Shown here one piece after another: positions 1 to 8,380 of a stretch of DNA of 20,050 bases. A program made the position numbers and the translations under genes. Source of the DNA: Patescibacteria group bacterium (GTDB taxonomy: Bacteria; Patescibacteriota; Gracilibacteria; UBA1369); assembly GCA_018825335.1 (NCBI GenBank), contig JAHJEW010000022.1, forward strand, positions 1 through 20,050, in the 5' to 3' direction. The first letter of the stretch is position 1. Each line of letters starts with the position of its first letter. The notes under the pieces are model-generated. The model ran no database searches. It was not told the DNA's origin and saw only the letters and a program-made list of their open reading frames with translations.

Positions 1-361
1 GGGGAGGAAAGTCCGGGCACCCAAAGAAGAAGGATAGTTCCTAACGGGAACGACTTCGCAACCTAATAAGAGCGATGTACGGCCAGTGCCACAGAGACAA
101 TACAAGTATCGCCCAAAATCGCAAAACGACAAACGGCGTAACCAAAGGTGAAAAGGCCCGCCAAGCGGGCCGTCCCCTCGCGAGAGGGATGACGTGGTAA
201 ACCCTATCCGGTGCAAGGTGGGATGGCAGAAGTGGAATCGCGGTTCTCTTTCCGCCCACGTCTGCCCACCGCGCGAGGCTCATCGCGAGATGAGTCCCAG
301 AGAGATGATCATAGCCCCGCTCAGCGGGGTACAGAACCCGGCTTATGATCCCGTAAAGCAT
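1..361 (+). ncRNA. rnpB: RNase P RNA (catalytic subunit), 5' end cut by the window edge
   Basis: This is the RNA subunit of RNase P, which removes 5' leaders from tRNA precursors. The conserved P4 strand GAGGAAAGTCCGGGC is at 4-18 and its partner ACAGAACCCGGCTTAT at 331-346. Between them are typical elements: GGCCAGTGCCACAGAGA near 81, GGTGAAA near 148, GGTAAACCC near 196, and an AGAGATGATCA-like J18/2 near 302. Visible hairpins are 155-171 (7 bp), 175-188 with a GCGA tetraloop, a long P15-type stem at 217-270, a P18-type stem at 279-294 with a GCGA tetraloop, and a P19-type stem at 315-329. The P1, P2 and P3 5' strands lie before base 1. The 3' end is set only approximately, by analogy with E. 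coli. The protein partner rnpA is at 17996-18355. No T-tract terminator is visible before the next gene. Confidence 0.96.
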
Positions 362-373
362 TAAAAAAATAAA

Positions 374-1810
374 ATGAAACCATCCGAAATTATACTCGGC
401 CTGCTAAAAATACCCGTCGATTTCATTATGGGTATTTTGGCTTTTGTCGTTGCATATCACCTCCGCACGGTGTCCGACCTTATCCCGGGAATAAAGCTGC
501 CGCTGGATCTGACCCTCTTCCCTCCCCTTCAGGATTACATAAATTTCAGCGCTATCACACTGCTTGTTCTGCTTATCATGCTGGCCGCGGGCAGAATGTA
601 CTCGCTCAAAAATCACACAAAACTAAGCAGAGAAATCGGAAAAATCATTTTCACAGCGATCATCTGGGGAATGCTCATCATCGCATACTTCTTTATAATA
701 CGGGAGTTCCCATTTTCCAGGTTGGCGCTCGCCTACAGCTGGCTACTGACAGTCATCTTCATCAGCATTGGACGCGCCATTATAAGGATGATCGAAAACG
801 CCCTTCTTAAAGCCAATATTGGCAAAAGGAACCTGCTCTTCATCGGCAACAATGTAGTAACCGAAACCCTTTATGAAAGGATGAAAAAAGATCCCAAATA
901 CCGCATTGTGGGACTTTTGGGGATGCATACCAACGGATCAATCAGAAATCTGGGAAGTATCGACAATCTGGCCGACATCGTAAAAAAATACAAAGTGGAG
1001 GAAATCCTTCAAACAACCTCCGGCCTTTCAAAAACCCAGGCCGAGGACATCCTTGAATTCTGCCGCGAAAACCATCTTGCATACAGCTTTGTACCGGATC
1101 TACTGGCAATGCACAAAACCAACGTGGAAATCCGGACGCAGAGCGGAATCCCCATTATTAAAATGAAACCGACTCCGCTGGATGGCTGGGGACGAGTCAT
1201 TAAAAGAGGCTTCGACACACTTGGCGCTTTAGTCGGATTAATACTGCTTTCACCTATATTCCTTCTTACCGCCATTGCCATAAAACTGGATTCCAAAGGC
1301 AATATTTTCTTTAAATACCTGGATGATGGATCCCGCGTTAAACGTGTCGGCCAGCACGGCAAACTGTTTAATTTCTACAAATTCCGGACAATGCACCCGG
1401 GCACACATAACCTTCGCTACACCCGGCTTGCCGAAAAAAACGCCCGCAAAGGCAGCCCTCTGGTTAAGATAAAAGACGATCCGCGCATAACACGAACCGG
1501 CCGGTTCCTTCGTAAAACCAGCATCGACGAACTACCTCAGCTTGTGAATGTACTAAAAGGAGAAATGAGCCTTGTCGGCCCGCGCCCTCACCTGCCGGAA
1601 GAGGTCGCCAAGTACGCTGTACACCACAAATTCGTCCTGACTATCAAACCCGGAATTACAGGTCTGGCACAGATAAGCGGTCGCAGCGATCTGGATTTCG
1701 AGGAAGAGATGCGCCTTGATACCTACTATATAGAAAACTGGTCACTCTGGATGGACATTGTGATCCTGTTTAAAACCTTTGGCGTATTCTTTAAAGGCTA
1801 CCGCGAATAA
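374..1810 (+). CDS. Polyprenyl-phosphate hexose-1-phosphate transferase (full-length exopolysaccharide-type sugar transferase)
   Basis: This integral membrane enzyme transfers a sugar-1-phosphate from a UDP-sugar to undecaprenyl phosphate, the first step of a surface glycan. The 478-residue protein has the full-length layout. Four membrane helices lie near residues 7-28, 58-73, 91-110 and 115-135. A CoA_binding_3-like nucleotide fold spans about 148-250. The bacterial sugar transferase domain runs from 276 to the end, with a membrane segment at 279-303, FYKFRTM (334-340), DDPRITRTGRFLRKTS (368-383), the catalytic Asp-Glu pair at 385-386 (IDELPQ), SLVGPRP (399-405) and KPGITGLAQISGR (425-437). 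The sugar specificity cannot be read from sequence. The start lies about 13 bases past the rnpB 3' end, in an A-rich stretch with no Shine-Dalgarno sequence. galE at 4947-5972 could feed the same pathway (inference); no other genes of a glycan cluster are adjacent. Confidence 0.93.
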   Translation: MKPSEIILGLLKIPVDFIMGILAFVVAYHLRTVSDLIPGIKLPLDLTLFPPLQDYINFSAITLLVLLIMLAAGRMYSLKNHTKLSREIGKIIFTAIIWGMLIIAYFFIIREFPFSRLALAYSWLLTVIFISIGRAIIRMIENALLKANIGKRNLLFIGNNVVTETLYERMKKDPKYRIVGLLGMHTNGSIRNLGSIDNLADIVKKYKVEEILQTTSGLSKTQAEDILEFCRENHLAYSFVPDLLAMHKTNVEIRTQSGIPIIKMKPTPLDGWGRVIKRGFDTLGALVGLILLSPIFLLTAIAIKLDSKGNIFFKYLDDGSRVKRVGQHGKLFNFYKFRTMHPGTHNLRYTRLAEKNARKGSPLVKIKDDPRITRTGRFLRKTSIDELPQLVNVLKGEMSLVGPRPHLPEEVAKYAVHHKFVLTIKPGITGLAQISGRSDLDFEEEMRLDTYYIENWSLWMDIVILFKTFGVFFKGYRE

Positions 1811-1840
1811 CCGCCATTCGGGGTCGTATCGCGCGGCGGA

Positions 1841-1868
1841 TTGCTATTCCGCGAAAATCCTTTACAAT
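1841..1868 (+). promoter_or_regulatory. Candidate sigma70-type promoter for secA
   Basis: TTGCTA (1841-1846) and TACAAT (1863-1868) are separated by 16 bases. They match the -35 and -10 consensus at 4/6 and 5/6 positions. Transcription would start near 1875, giving a leader of about 23 bases before the secA ATG. This is a pattern match only. Confidence 0.5.
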
Positions 1869-1897
1869 AAATATCACTGCAATTTGAACATGTCCAA

Positions 1898-4597
1898 ATG
1901 ATCTACAAACTGATAAATAAGATCCTCGGCGACCCGAACGAAAAGGCATTAAAACAAATCTGGCCGATCGTACACAAAATAAACGAAATAGCTCTGCAGT
2001 ACGACAAAGCCCTCACGGAAAACGACATAACCGCCAAAACCGAAGAATTCAAGAAAAGGCTGGAAAACGGTGAAACACTCGATGACCTGCTCCCGGAGGC
2101 TTTCGCTCTGGTCAAATTCGCCTGCAAAAAACTGCTGGGCAAGAAATGGGATGTACGCGGCCACGATACTCCATGGGAGATGATTCCGTTCGACGTCCAG
2201 ATACTGGGAGGAATAGTACAACATCAGGGAAAAATCACCGAAATGAAAACGGGTGAAGGAAAAACGCTGGTTTGTACCATGCCCGCGTACCTAAACGCAC
2301 TAACCGGCAAAGGTGTGCACATTGTAACCGTCAACGACTACCTTGCCCACCGCGACTCCGAATGGATGGGCGGCCTGTTCAGATGCCTTGGCCTGACAGT
2401 TGGCGTCATAACCCACGGACAAGATTCCGTCCAGAAAAAAGAGGCTTACGCCTGCGATATAACCTATGGTACAAACAATGAATTCGGCTTCGACTATCTT
2501 CGCGACAACATGACCGCCGCAATGGACAATCTTGTGCAGCGCGAACTTGTTTACGCCATTGTCGATGAAGTCGACTCCATTTTGATTGATGAGGCCAGAA
2601 CTCCGCTTATCATTTCCGCACCCGCTGAAGAGTCCACAAGCAAATATATGAGATACGCCCATCTAATCTCCGACCTTAAAGAACATGAAGACTATGAGAT
2701 TGATGAGAAGATGAAAACCGCCACCCTTACCGAGGAAGGAATCGCCAGAATGGAAAAGAAACTGGGCGTCGAAAACATTTACACCGACGCGGGCTTTCTT
2801 GAAGTGCATCACCTTGAACAGGCACTGAAAGCGAAAACCGTTTATCTGCGCGACATCGACTATATGGTAAAAGACGATGAAATATTAATCGTTGATGAAT
2901 TCACGGGCCGCCTGATGGAGGGCAGACGCTACAGTGACGGATTACATCAGGCAATAGAAGCCAAAGAAAACGTTGAAATAAAGCGCGAAAGCCGCACCCT
3001 GGCCACAATCACTTTTCAAAATTATTTCCGCATTTACAAAAAACTCGCCGGTATGACAGGTACCGCCATGACCGAAGCCGAGGAGTTTTTGCAGATTTAC
3101 GGTCTGGATCCGATTGAAATACCAACCAACAAGCCGGTCTGCCGTGACGACAAACCTGATATGGTTTTCAAAAATCAGAAAGGAAAATACATGGCCGTGA
3201 CAAAACGCGTTCAAGAGGCATACGAAAAAGGCCAGCCGGTACTTATAGGAACAATCTCGATTGAAAAATCGGAGATCATGAGCCGAATGCTGGAACTGGA
3301 AAAAATTCCGCACAACGTTTTGAACGCCAAACACCACGAACGCGAAGCCGAAATCGTGGCACAGGCCGGACAAATGAAAGCAATCACAATCGCCACCAAC
3401 ATGGCCGGCCGAGGAACAGACATCAAACTCGGGCCGGGCGTTGAAAAAATCGGCGGACTTCTGGTTATCGGTACGGAGCGACATGAATCACGCCGCATAG
3501 ACAACCAGCTCCGCGGACGCAGCGGACGTCAGGGGGACCATGGTGAAAGCCAATTTTTTGTTTCAATGGAAGACGACCTGATGCGGCTCTTCGGCGCGGA
3601 AAAGATCCAGAACATGATGGAAAGAATGAACGTCCCTGACGACATGCCTATACAGAACAAAATGATTTCCGGCACAATCGAAAGCGCGCAGAAGAAAGTG
3701 GAAGGCCGCAACTTCGACATTAGAAAACACATTGTCCAGTACGATGATGTAATGAACAAACATCGCGAAATCATGTACTCAAAACGCCGCAAACTCCTGG
3801 AAAACGAGTCTGTAAAAAACGACATTATTCTGCTTATAGAAAATGAAACAGAGGCTCTGGTCGGTGCTCATTCCCCCGCTCCCGGCAATGAACAGGTATG
3901 GCAGTACGACAAAATTCTGGAAGACGTCCACGCTCTCCATCAGAGCGAAGACAATCCGTTAAAGATTGAAGATCTGCATAAACGCACAAATCGCGAGGAC
4001 CTGATCGAAAAAATCAAAATGTATTATTTTACCGAGTACGAATCCAAAGAGAAGGTGCTCACCGATCCCGAAATAATGCGCAGAATCGAAAAAAATGTTT
4101 ACCTCAACATCATAGACACACTCTGGATGGAGCATATAGACAACATGACTCACCTGCGCGAAAGCGTCGCTCTGAAAGGTTACGCTCAGCGCGATCCGCT
4201 GATTGAATATAAAGAACAGGCTTACCTGATGTTACAGCAACTGTTGGCTTCGATTCAGCACGGAACGGTCACCACACTGTTCAAACTAAACCTTCAGCAG
4301 CATCTGCCGGAAAGACTGCTAAGATCCACCATGCCAAGAAACATGATTACAAACGACGCACAGATAAGCAGCGTAACCGAAGGATCAAGTCCGCTTGCAA
4401 GCTCGCTTCCGGATAGTGATGTTGATGAAGGACCCGCGCGAAATCCGGTTATAATCAGGGCGGGAGGAGCTGCCGCGGATAGCGCGGTGAGCGGCAGCGA
4501 GGTGGTGGGCGGCACAAAAAAAATACATGCGGGCCGTAACGATCCATGCCCCTGCGGCAGCGGCAAAAAGTATAAAAAATGCCACGGCATAGCGTAG
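1898..4597 (+). CDS. secA: Preprotein translocase ATPase SecA
   Basis: SecA is the ATPase motor that drives unfolded preproteins through the SecYEG channel. The 899-residue length is normal for the family. Visible motifs are Walker A EMKTGEGKT (115-123), the DEVDSILIDEAR Walker B region (223-234), GRLMEGRRYSDGLHQAIEAKE in the preprotein-crosslinking region, GMTGTA, NMAGRGTDIKLGPG, and the arginine-finger stretch QLRGRSGRQGDHGES. The C-terminus is a Zn-binding SEC-C motif, RNDPCPCGSGKKYKKCHG, which binds SecB or ribosomes in other bacteria. It follows a Gly/Ala/Ser-rich linker at about residues 830-875. The ATG at 1898 gives the expected MIYKLINKILGDPNEK opening. No Shine-Dalgarno sequence precedes it. 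The stop is TAG, and a small membrane-protein gene begins 14 bases later, probably in the same transcript. Confidence 0.98.
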   Translation: MIYKLINKILGDPNEKALKQIWPIVHKINEIALQYDKALTENDITAKTEEFKKRLENGETLDDLLPEAFALVKFACKKLLGKKWDVRGHDTPWEMIPFDVQILGGIVQHQGKITEMKTGEGKTLVCTMPAYLNALTGKGVHIVTVNDYLAHRDSEWMGGLFRCLGLTVGVITHGQDSVQKKEAYACDITYGTNNEFGFDYLRDNMTAAMDNLVQRELVYAIVDEVDSILIDEARTPLIISAPAEESTSKYMRYAHLISDLKEHEDYEIDEKMKTATLTEEGIARMEKKLGVENIYTDAGFLEVHHLEQALKAKTVYLRDIDYMVKDDEILIVDEFTGRLMEGRRYSDGLHQAIEAKENVEIKRESRTLATITFQNYFRIYKKLAGMTGTAMTEAEEFLQIYGLDPIEIPTNKPVCRDDKPDMVFKNQKGKYMAVTKRVQEAYEKGQPVLIGTISIEKSEIMSRMLELEKIPHNVLNAKHHEREAEIVAQAGQMKAITIATNMAGRGTDIKLGPGVEKIGGLLVIGTERHESRRIDNQLRGRSGRQGDHGESQFFVSMEDDLMRLFGAEKIQNMMERMNVPDDMPIQNKMISGTIESAQKKVEGRNFDIRKHIVQYDDVMNKHREIMYSKRRKLLENESVKNDIILLIENETEALVGAHSPAPGNEQVWQYDKILEDVHALHQSEDNPLKIEDLHKRTNREDLIEKIKMYYFTEYESKEKVLTDPEIMRRIEKNVYLNIIDTLWMEHIDNMTHLRESVALKGYAQRDPLIEYKEQAYLMLQQLLASIQHGTVTTLFKLNLQQHLPERLLRSTMPRNMITNDAQISSVTEGSSPLASSLPDSDVDEGPARNPVIIRAGGAAADSAVSGSEVVGGTKKIHAGRNDPCPCGSGKKYKKCHGIA
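4469..4498 (+). repeat. Inverted repeat inside the secA linker
   Basis: GCTGCCGC (4469-4476) and GCGGCAGC (4491-4498) are exact reverse complements around a 14-base loop. They lie in the part of secA that encodes the low-complexity linker before the Zn motif. The stretch is clearly richer in G+C than the flanking coding sequence. It may be a chance result of Ala/Gly/Ser codons. Confidence 0.5.
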
Positions 4598-4611
4598 CGC
4601 CAAAATTACAA

Positions 4612-4914
4612 ATGAAACCTTCTTCTCAAAAGTTCGGCGCCATTCAAAAAATAACCCGCTTTCTGGCAGGATTTCTGGTCAGCCTGTTTGTTGTGGCGAT
4701 ACTACTGAAACTGCTAAACGACTTCAAATGGGCGCTTTCGCTCGGATCAGCAATCAACGGAGCGGCAATTTACTATATTTTCAGTAATCGTAAAAAAGAC
4801 GGCGGCCTGCGGATTGTTGGAATAGGAGCAATCACGGGAACACTCTTCATGATAGTGGCAGCCGCAGCTTTGTGGATATTCGTGCAGGCCGCCTTTCAGG
4901 GGATCGCGGACTAG
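4612..4914 (+). CDS. Small integral membrane protein of unknown function
   Basis: I do not recognise a family. The 100-residue product has three hydrophobic segments, near residues 13-32, 37-56 and 63-92. A basic N-terminal tail (MKPSSQKFGAIQK) and an NRKKDGG loop suggest a cytoplasmic N-terminus by the positive-inside rule. The start was set at 4612 rather than at the upstream in-frame ATG at 4579. The upstream choice would overlap the end of secA and add an unconvincing MPRHSVAPKLQ leader. The gene lies 14 bases after secA on the same strand and is probably co-transcribed. A role beside the secretion machinery is possible, but only the position supports it. Its TAG stop sits inside a 16-base perfect palindrome. 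Confidence 0.72.
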   Translation: MKPSSQKFGAIQKITRFLAGFLVSLFVVAILLKLLNDFKWALSLGSAINGAAIYYIFSNRKKDGGLRIVGIGAITGTLFMIVAAAALWIFVQAAFQGIAD

Positions 4915-4920
4915 TCCGCG
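4905..4920. terminator. Perfect 16-base palindrome between convergent genes, possible two-way terminator
   Basis: CGCGGACTAGTCCGCG is a perfect palindrome that would form a 6-bp stem with a CTAG loop on either strand. It contains the TAG stop of the small membrane-protein gene and lies 27 bases beyond the galE stop, between converging transcripts. No T-tract follows on either strand, so it is not a standard intrinsic terminator. It could still block read-through or protect RNA 3' ends. Confidence 0.45.
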
Positions 4921-4946
4921 GAATTTCAATCGATTCGTTCCGGTCA

Positions 4947-5972
4947 TCACCTGTTCTGCGAACTGTGCCATTTATGGGCGGAAGCGATAATTTCCTCAAG
5001 ACTGCTATGCACCGGCTCCCAGCCGAGCACCTTTTTGGCTTTGGAGCAGTCGGCTATTAAAACCGGCGGATCCCCTTCCCTTCTCGCCGCATCCTTATAC
5101 GGAATTTTCTTACCTGTAACCTTTTCCGCCGCGGAAATAACTTCGCGAACGGAAAAACCTTTGCCGTTGGCCAGATTAAAAACATCGCTTTTTCCGTTTC
5201 TAAGAAGATAATCAAGCGCCAGCACATGCGCTTTCACCAGATCCGTAACATGAATATAATCGCGGATACATGTGCCGTCCGGCGTATCGTAATCGGTACC
5301 GAAAATTTTCAGCGGAGCGGTTTTGGCGGGGGAATCGGCAGCGAAGCCGCCGGCGGCCGCGCGCAAAACCAAAGGAATCAAATGAGTCTCCGGATCATGC
5401 GCCTCACCAAGGTTACCGGAGCTGTCCGCGCCGGCGGCGTTAAAATACCGCAGCGCAATATAGTTTATTCCATAAAAAACCTCATAGCTTTTTAAAAGCT
5501 CCTCAAAAAGCATCTTGGTCACGCCATAATAATTGGTGGGGAAAAGCCGCGCCGTCTCCGGAATAGGCACTTGCTTTGGACTTCCGTAAACAGCCGCGGT
5601 GGAAGAAAAAACAATATTTCCGCAGCCGGCGCGGCGCATCGCTTCCAGCAAATTCTGCCCGCAAACAACATTATTCCTGAAAAACAAATCCGGTTCCTTC
5701 ATGGAAAGACCAACCTCAATCGACCCCGCAAAATGCATCACCGCATCAAATCGCCCGCGTTCCATAACATCACAAAGACCGGCCAAATCGCCCAGATCCA
5801 TCTCCTCAAACCGCGCACGCACGTCAACCGCCGCAAGGTGTCCCGCCGACAAATTATCCACAACCGTCACCGTAAACCCGCTGTCACAAAGCACTTTAAC
5901 CGCGTGGGAACCAATATATCCCGCTCCGCCGGTCACCAAAACCGCCTTTTTTGAAGCCTCATTCAAAGACAT
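4947..5972 (-). CDS. galE: UDP-glucose 4-epimerase
   Basis: GalE interconverts UDP-glucose and UDP-galactose with bound NAD and supplies galactosyl donors for glycans and glycolipids. The protein has 341 residues, a normal length. It opens with the extended-SDR Rossmann motif TGGAGYIGSH (14-23). Other hallmarks are VDNLSAGH (38-45), HFAGSIEVGLSM (80-91), the catalytic Ser/Thr in FSSTAAVYG (122-130), YYGVTK with Y149 and K153, ALRYFNAAGADSSGNLGE, and CIRDYIHVTDLVKAH. These GalE-specific blocks separate it from other SDR epimerases. The gene starts 9 bases after the ftsK stop on the same strand, so the two are probably one transcription unit. The nearest GGAG lies about 24 bases before the ATG, too far to act as a Shine-Dalgarno sequence. 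The stop is TGA. Confidence 0.95.
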   Translation of the reverse strand: MSLNEASKKAVLVTGGAGYIGSHAVKVLCDSGFTVTVVDNLSAGHLAAVDVRARFEEMDLGDLAGLCDVMERGRFDAVMHFAGSIEVGLSMKEPDLFFRNNVVCGQNLLEAMRRAGCGNIVFSSTAAVYGSPKQVPIPETARLFPTNYYGVTKMLFEELLKSYEVFYGINYIALRYFNAAGADSSGNLGEAHDPETHLIPLVLRAAAGGFAADSPAKTAPLKIFGTDYDTPDGTCIRDYIHVTDLVKAHVLALDYLLRNGKSDVFNLANGKGFSVREVISAAEKVTGKKIPYKDAARREGDPPVLIADCSKAKKVLGWEPVHSSLEEIIASAHKWHSSQNR

Positions 5973-5981
5973 AAAAAAACA

Positions 5982-8246
5982 TTAATCAAGATAAATCTCC
6001 CTTGGTTTCGCCCCGTTCACAGGACCGATAACTCCATTCTCCTCCATCTGATCCAGAAGACGCGCCGCCCGCGCGTACCCAAGCTTTAGCCTCCTCTGCA
6101 AAAGCGACGCCGAAGCTTTCCTTTCCGTTGTAATCACATCAAGTGCCTGCTGATAAAGCGATTCATCATCCTCCCCGATAATACTTTCCGGAACACCCTG
6201 GATTTTCTGCGCCGCCATCTTGGGCGAAACAATATCTTCAATATAATGCGGCGGAGCCATTATTTTCAGATTATTGGTCACGCGCTCAATCTCCTTTGAC
6301 CCGACAAGCACACCCTGAATACGCAGCGGCCTGCTCATCCCCGAAGGCAGATAAAGCATATCTCCCTTGCCAAGCAGATCTTCCGCTCCGATACCGTCAA
6401 TAATCGTTCTGGAATCCACCGAACTACTTACAGCAAAAGCAATGCGCGATGGAATATTGGCCTTGATAAGCCCCGTAATAACATCCACGGACGGCCTTTG
6501 AGTGGCCACAATCAGATGAAGACCGACCGCCCGTGCCATCTGCGCAACGCGGCAAATGGACGCCTCCACCTCTTTGCCGGCGGCCATCATAAGATCCGCA
6601 AGCTCATCAATCACCACCACAATATTCGGCATCTTCTGCAATTTTTCCTCATCGTTCTTGGCCGCCTCCGATTCAAGCGCCGCAATATTATACTCTTTTA
6701 TATTCCTGAATTTCCTCTCAGAGAAAAACTGATAACGACGGTTCATTTCCGCAACGCACCAGCGCAGCGCGATCGCCGCCTTCTCCGGATCTGTAATAAC
6801 CGGCGTCAAGAGATGAGGAATTCCGTTATAGGAAGTCAGCTCCACTCTCTTCGGATCAATCACGATCAGTTTAAGATCCACAGGCGAATTCTGGTACAAA
6901 AGCGCAAGCAAAAAAGAATTTATTCCCACCGACTTCCCGGCTCCGGTCGCGCCGGCCACTAGCACATGCGGCATTTCGGCCAGATCGGTACATACCGGCT
7001 TACCGGAAACATCCCTTCCTATCGGGAGCCTCAGATTCGACTCAATCTCTTCAAACTCGCGGCTCTCCAGAATCTCCCGCAGATGCACCGGACTCCTGTG
7101 ATTGTTCGGCACCTCTATCCCAACCAGAGACTTACCTGGAATCGGCGCCTCTATCCTTATAGCCTGTGCCGCGAGAGCAAGCGCAAGATCGCTTTTAAGC
7201 GCCGTTATCTTGGACAACTTGATCCCCTCGTTAGGACGCAACGTATACTGAATAACCGTCGGACCCACATTCACCTCTTTCATCTCAACATCGATGCCGA
7301 ACTGACCAAGTTTTTCACGGATAATCCGCGCATTTTCCTGAAGCAGATTATCATCCAGCGCCACGTCCACAGCCGGCGGATGTAAAAGATCAAGTGACGG
7401 CGGCTCCCAGACATAATCGTCCTCCAGCAAAGTCTGATCCGAAGACACATCTTCGTTTTTAATCTCAACCTCTTTGGTAACAGGCTCATCCGCAGCGGAC
7501 GCCAAAGGCACCGGACGTTTAATGGTAACCATTTCGAGATGTTCATCACTTTTCATGGCCTTTATTCTTTCCCGACGGAAATCTTCCTCCGTCGGCTCGC
7601 TGTCATCATTAAGCTCTTCCATAATCTCTTCATCCGACTTTTTCGATTCCTTTGTTTTTTTATCCTGCTTGCGGACTATCTTGATATCAGGCTTAAAGAA
7701 AGAGAAAAACGCACCCAACGAAATTTCGAACGCCAGTAAAATTCCTATCAGAAGAAGCATCATAAAAACCGCCGACGCCCCAACCTGACCGATCTTCAAA
7801 ATCTCCTGCAAAAGAAAATTCATCACAAACCCGATATAACCGCCATAGCTACCTGCCTGCGCCTGAGAATAAAGCGAATCCATAGGCACATAAAGATGCA
7901 GAATACTCAAAAGCGCGATCGTCATAATAGTCAGCCCCATCAGCCTGGAAAGAGTAAAACTCATCCGCTTGGAGAAAAAAAGCATAAACGAAGCCCCGAA
8001 AAACATGAAAGGCAACCCCTGTACGCCCCAACCGAAAATCGGCTTCAGCGCGCTCATCCAAAACTCACCCACGATCCCAAAACTGTTATTTAAACTAAGC
8101 AGCGTAAACACACCCAGTGCCAGATGGACCACAGCCCAGATTTCCCTGAGAACAGCGGATTTAACCTCTATCTTCAGAGTTTTTGGGGCCCGCTTCCGGG
8201 TAGTCGCGCGTCTGCGGGTCACTCTTCTGCGTGTGCGTCTGGCCAT
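5982..8246 (-). CDS. ftsK: DNA translocase FtsK/SpoIIIE
   Basis: FtsK is a septum-anchored hexameric motor that pumps chromosomal DNA during division. The 754-residue protein starts with a highly basic tail (MARRTRRR). Four or five membrane helices follow, between about residues 33 and 180. An acidic linker, shorter than in E. coli FtsK, covers about 195-290. Then come the alpha/beta motor domains with Walker A AGATGAGKSVG (431-441), Walker B VVVIDELADLM (543-553) and ATQRPSVDVITG (581-592). The last 55 residues form the gamma winged helix (SASLLQRRLKLGYARAARLLDQME), which reads polar DNA sequences. The reading frame stays open upstream to 8507, but I chose the ATG at 8246. The upstream part runs through GC-rich repeats and overlaps gltX, while the basic tail makes a typical N-terminus. 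No Shine-Dalgarno sequence is seen. galE follows downstream. Confidence 0.96.
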   Translation of the reverse strand: MARRTRRRVTRRRATTRKRAPKTLKIEVKSAVLREIWAVVHLALGVFTLLSLNNSFGIVGEFWMSALKPIFGWGVQGLPFMFFGASFMLFFSKRMSFTLSRLMGLTIMTIALLSILHLYVPMDSLYSQAQAGSYGGYIGFVMNFLLQEILKIGQVGASAVFMMLLLIGILLAFEISLGAFFSFFKPDIKIVRKQDKKTKESKKSDEEIMEELNDDSEPTEEDFRRERIKAMKSDEHLEMVTIKRPVPLASAADEPVTKEVEIKNEDVSSDQTLLEDDYVWEPPSLDLLHPPAVDVALDDNLLQENARIIREKLGQFGIDVEMKEVNVGPTVIQYTLRPNEGIKLSKITALKSDLALALAAQAIRIEAPIPGKSLVGIEVPNNHRSPVHLREILESREFEEIESNLRLPIGRDVSGKPVCTDLAEMPHVLVAGATGAGKSVGINSFLLALLYQNSPVDLKLIVIDPKRVELTSYNGIPHLLTPVITDPEKAAIALRWCVAEMNRRYQFFSERKFRNIKEYNIAALESEAAKNDEEKLQKMPNIVVVIDELADLMMAAGKEVEASICRVAQMARAVGLHLIVATQRPSVDVITGLIKANIPSRIAFAVSSSVDSRTIIDGIGAEDLLGKGDMLYLPSGMSRPLRIQGVLVGSKEIERVTNNLKIMAPPHYIEDIVSPKMAAQKIQGVPESIIGEDDESLYQQALDVITTERKASASLLQRRLKLGYARAARLLDQMEENGVIGPVNGAKPREIYLD

Positions 8247-8271
8247 AGTTTTTCGCTTAAGACTGGTACTT

Positions 8272-8300
8272 AATATATACAAAAAATCGCACTTTGAAAA
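8272..8300 (-). promoter_or_regulatory. Candidate promoter for ftsK-galE
   Basis: Read on the minus strand, TTTTCA (8300-8295) and TATATT (8277-8272) are 17 bases apart. They match the -35 consensus at 4/6 and the -10 at 5/6. The leader before the ftsK ATG would be about 20 bases. It supports the start at 8246, because any longer ftsK would need a promoter further upstream. Confidence 0.45.
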
Positions 8301-8335
8301 CACTATTAATTGCAGAGTGGAGAGGACGGCGACCG

Positions 8336-8376
8336 GAGCGAAGCGAGCCGGAGCTCCGCGGAGGCGAGCGAAGCGA
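8336..8376. repeat. GC-rich direct repeat with internal palindrome, between divergent ftsK and gltX
   Basis: GAGCGAAGCGA occurs at 8336-8346 and again at 8366-8376, a spacing of exactly 30 bases. Between the copies lie the perfect palindrome CGGAGCTCCG (8349-8358) and CCGCGG (8356-8361). The stretch is much richer in G+C than the AT-rich promoters on either side. It resembles the short extragenic repeats found scattered in many bacterial genomes. I saw no second copy of the full unit in this window. Confidence 0.6.
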
Positions 8377-8380
8377 AGGG

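Noticed and set aside
1804..1853. Weak hairpins after the sugar transferase stop (CGAAT/ATTCG and CGCGG/CCGCG) as a terminator
   Set aside because: The stems are short, one has a mismatch, neither is followed by a T-tract, and the second overlaps the secA -35.
2942..3484. A 180-residue open frame antisense to secA, and similar long antisense frames over ftsK, ackA and gltX
   Set aside because: They mirror the codon structure of strongly recognised genes and show no domain, start signal or family resemblance of their own.
4870..4880. TGTGGATAT, close to a DnaA box
   Set aside because: A lone near-match inside a coding region with no companions.
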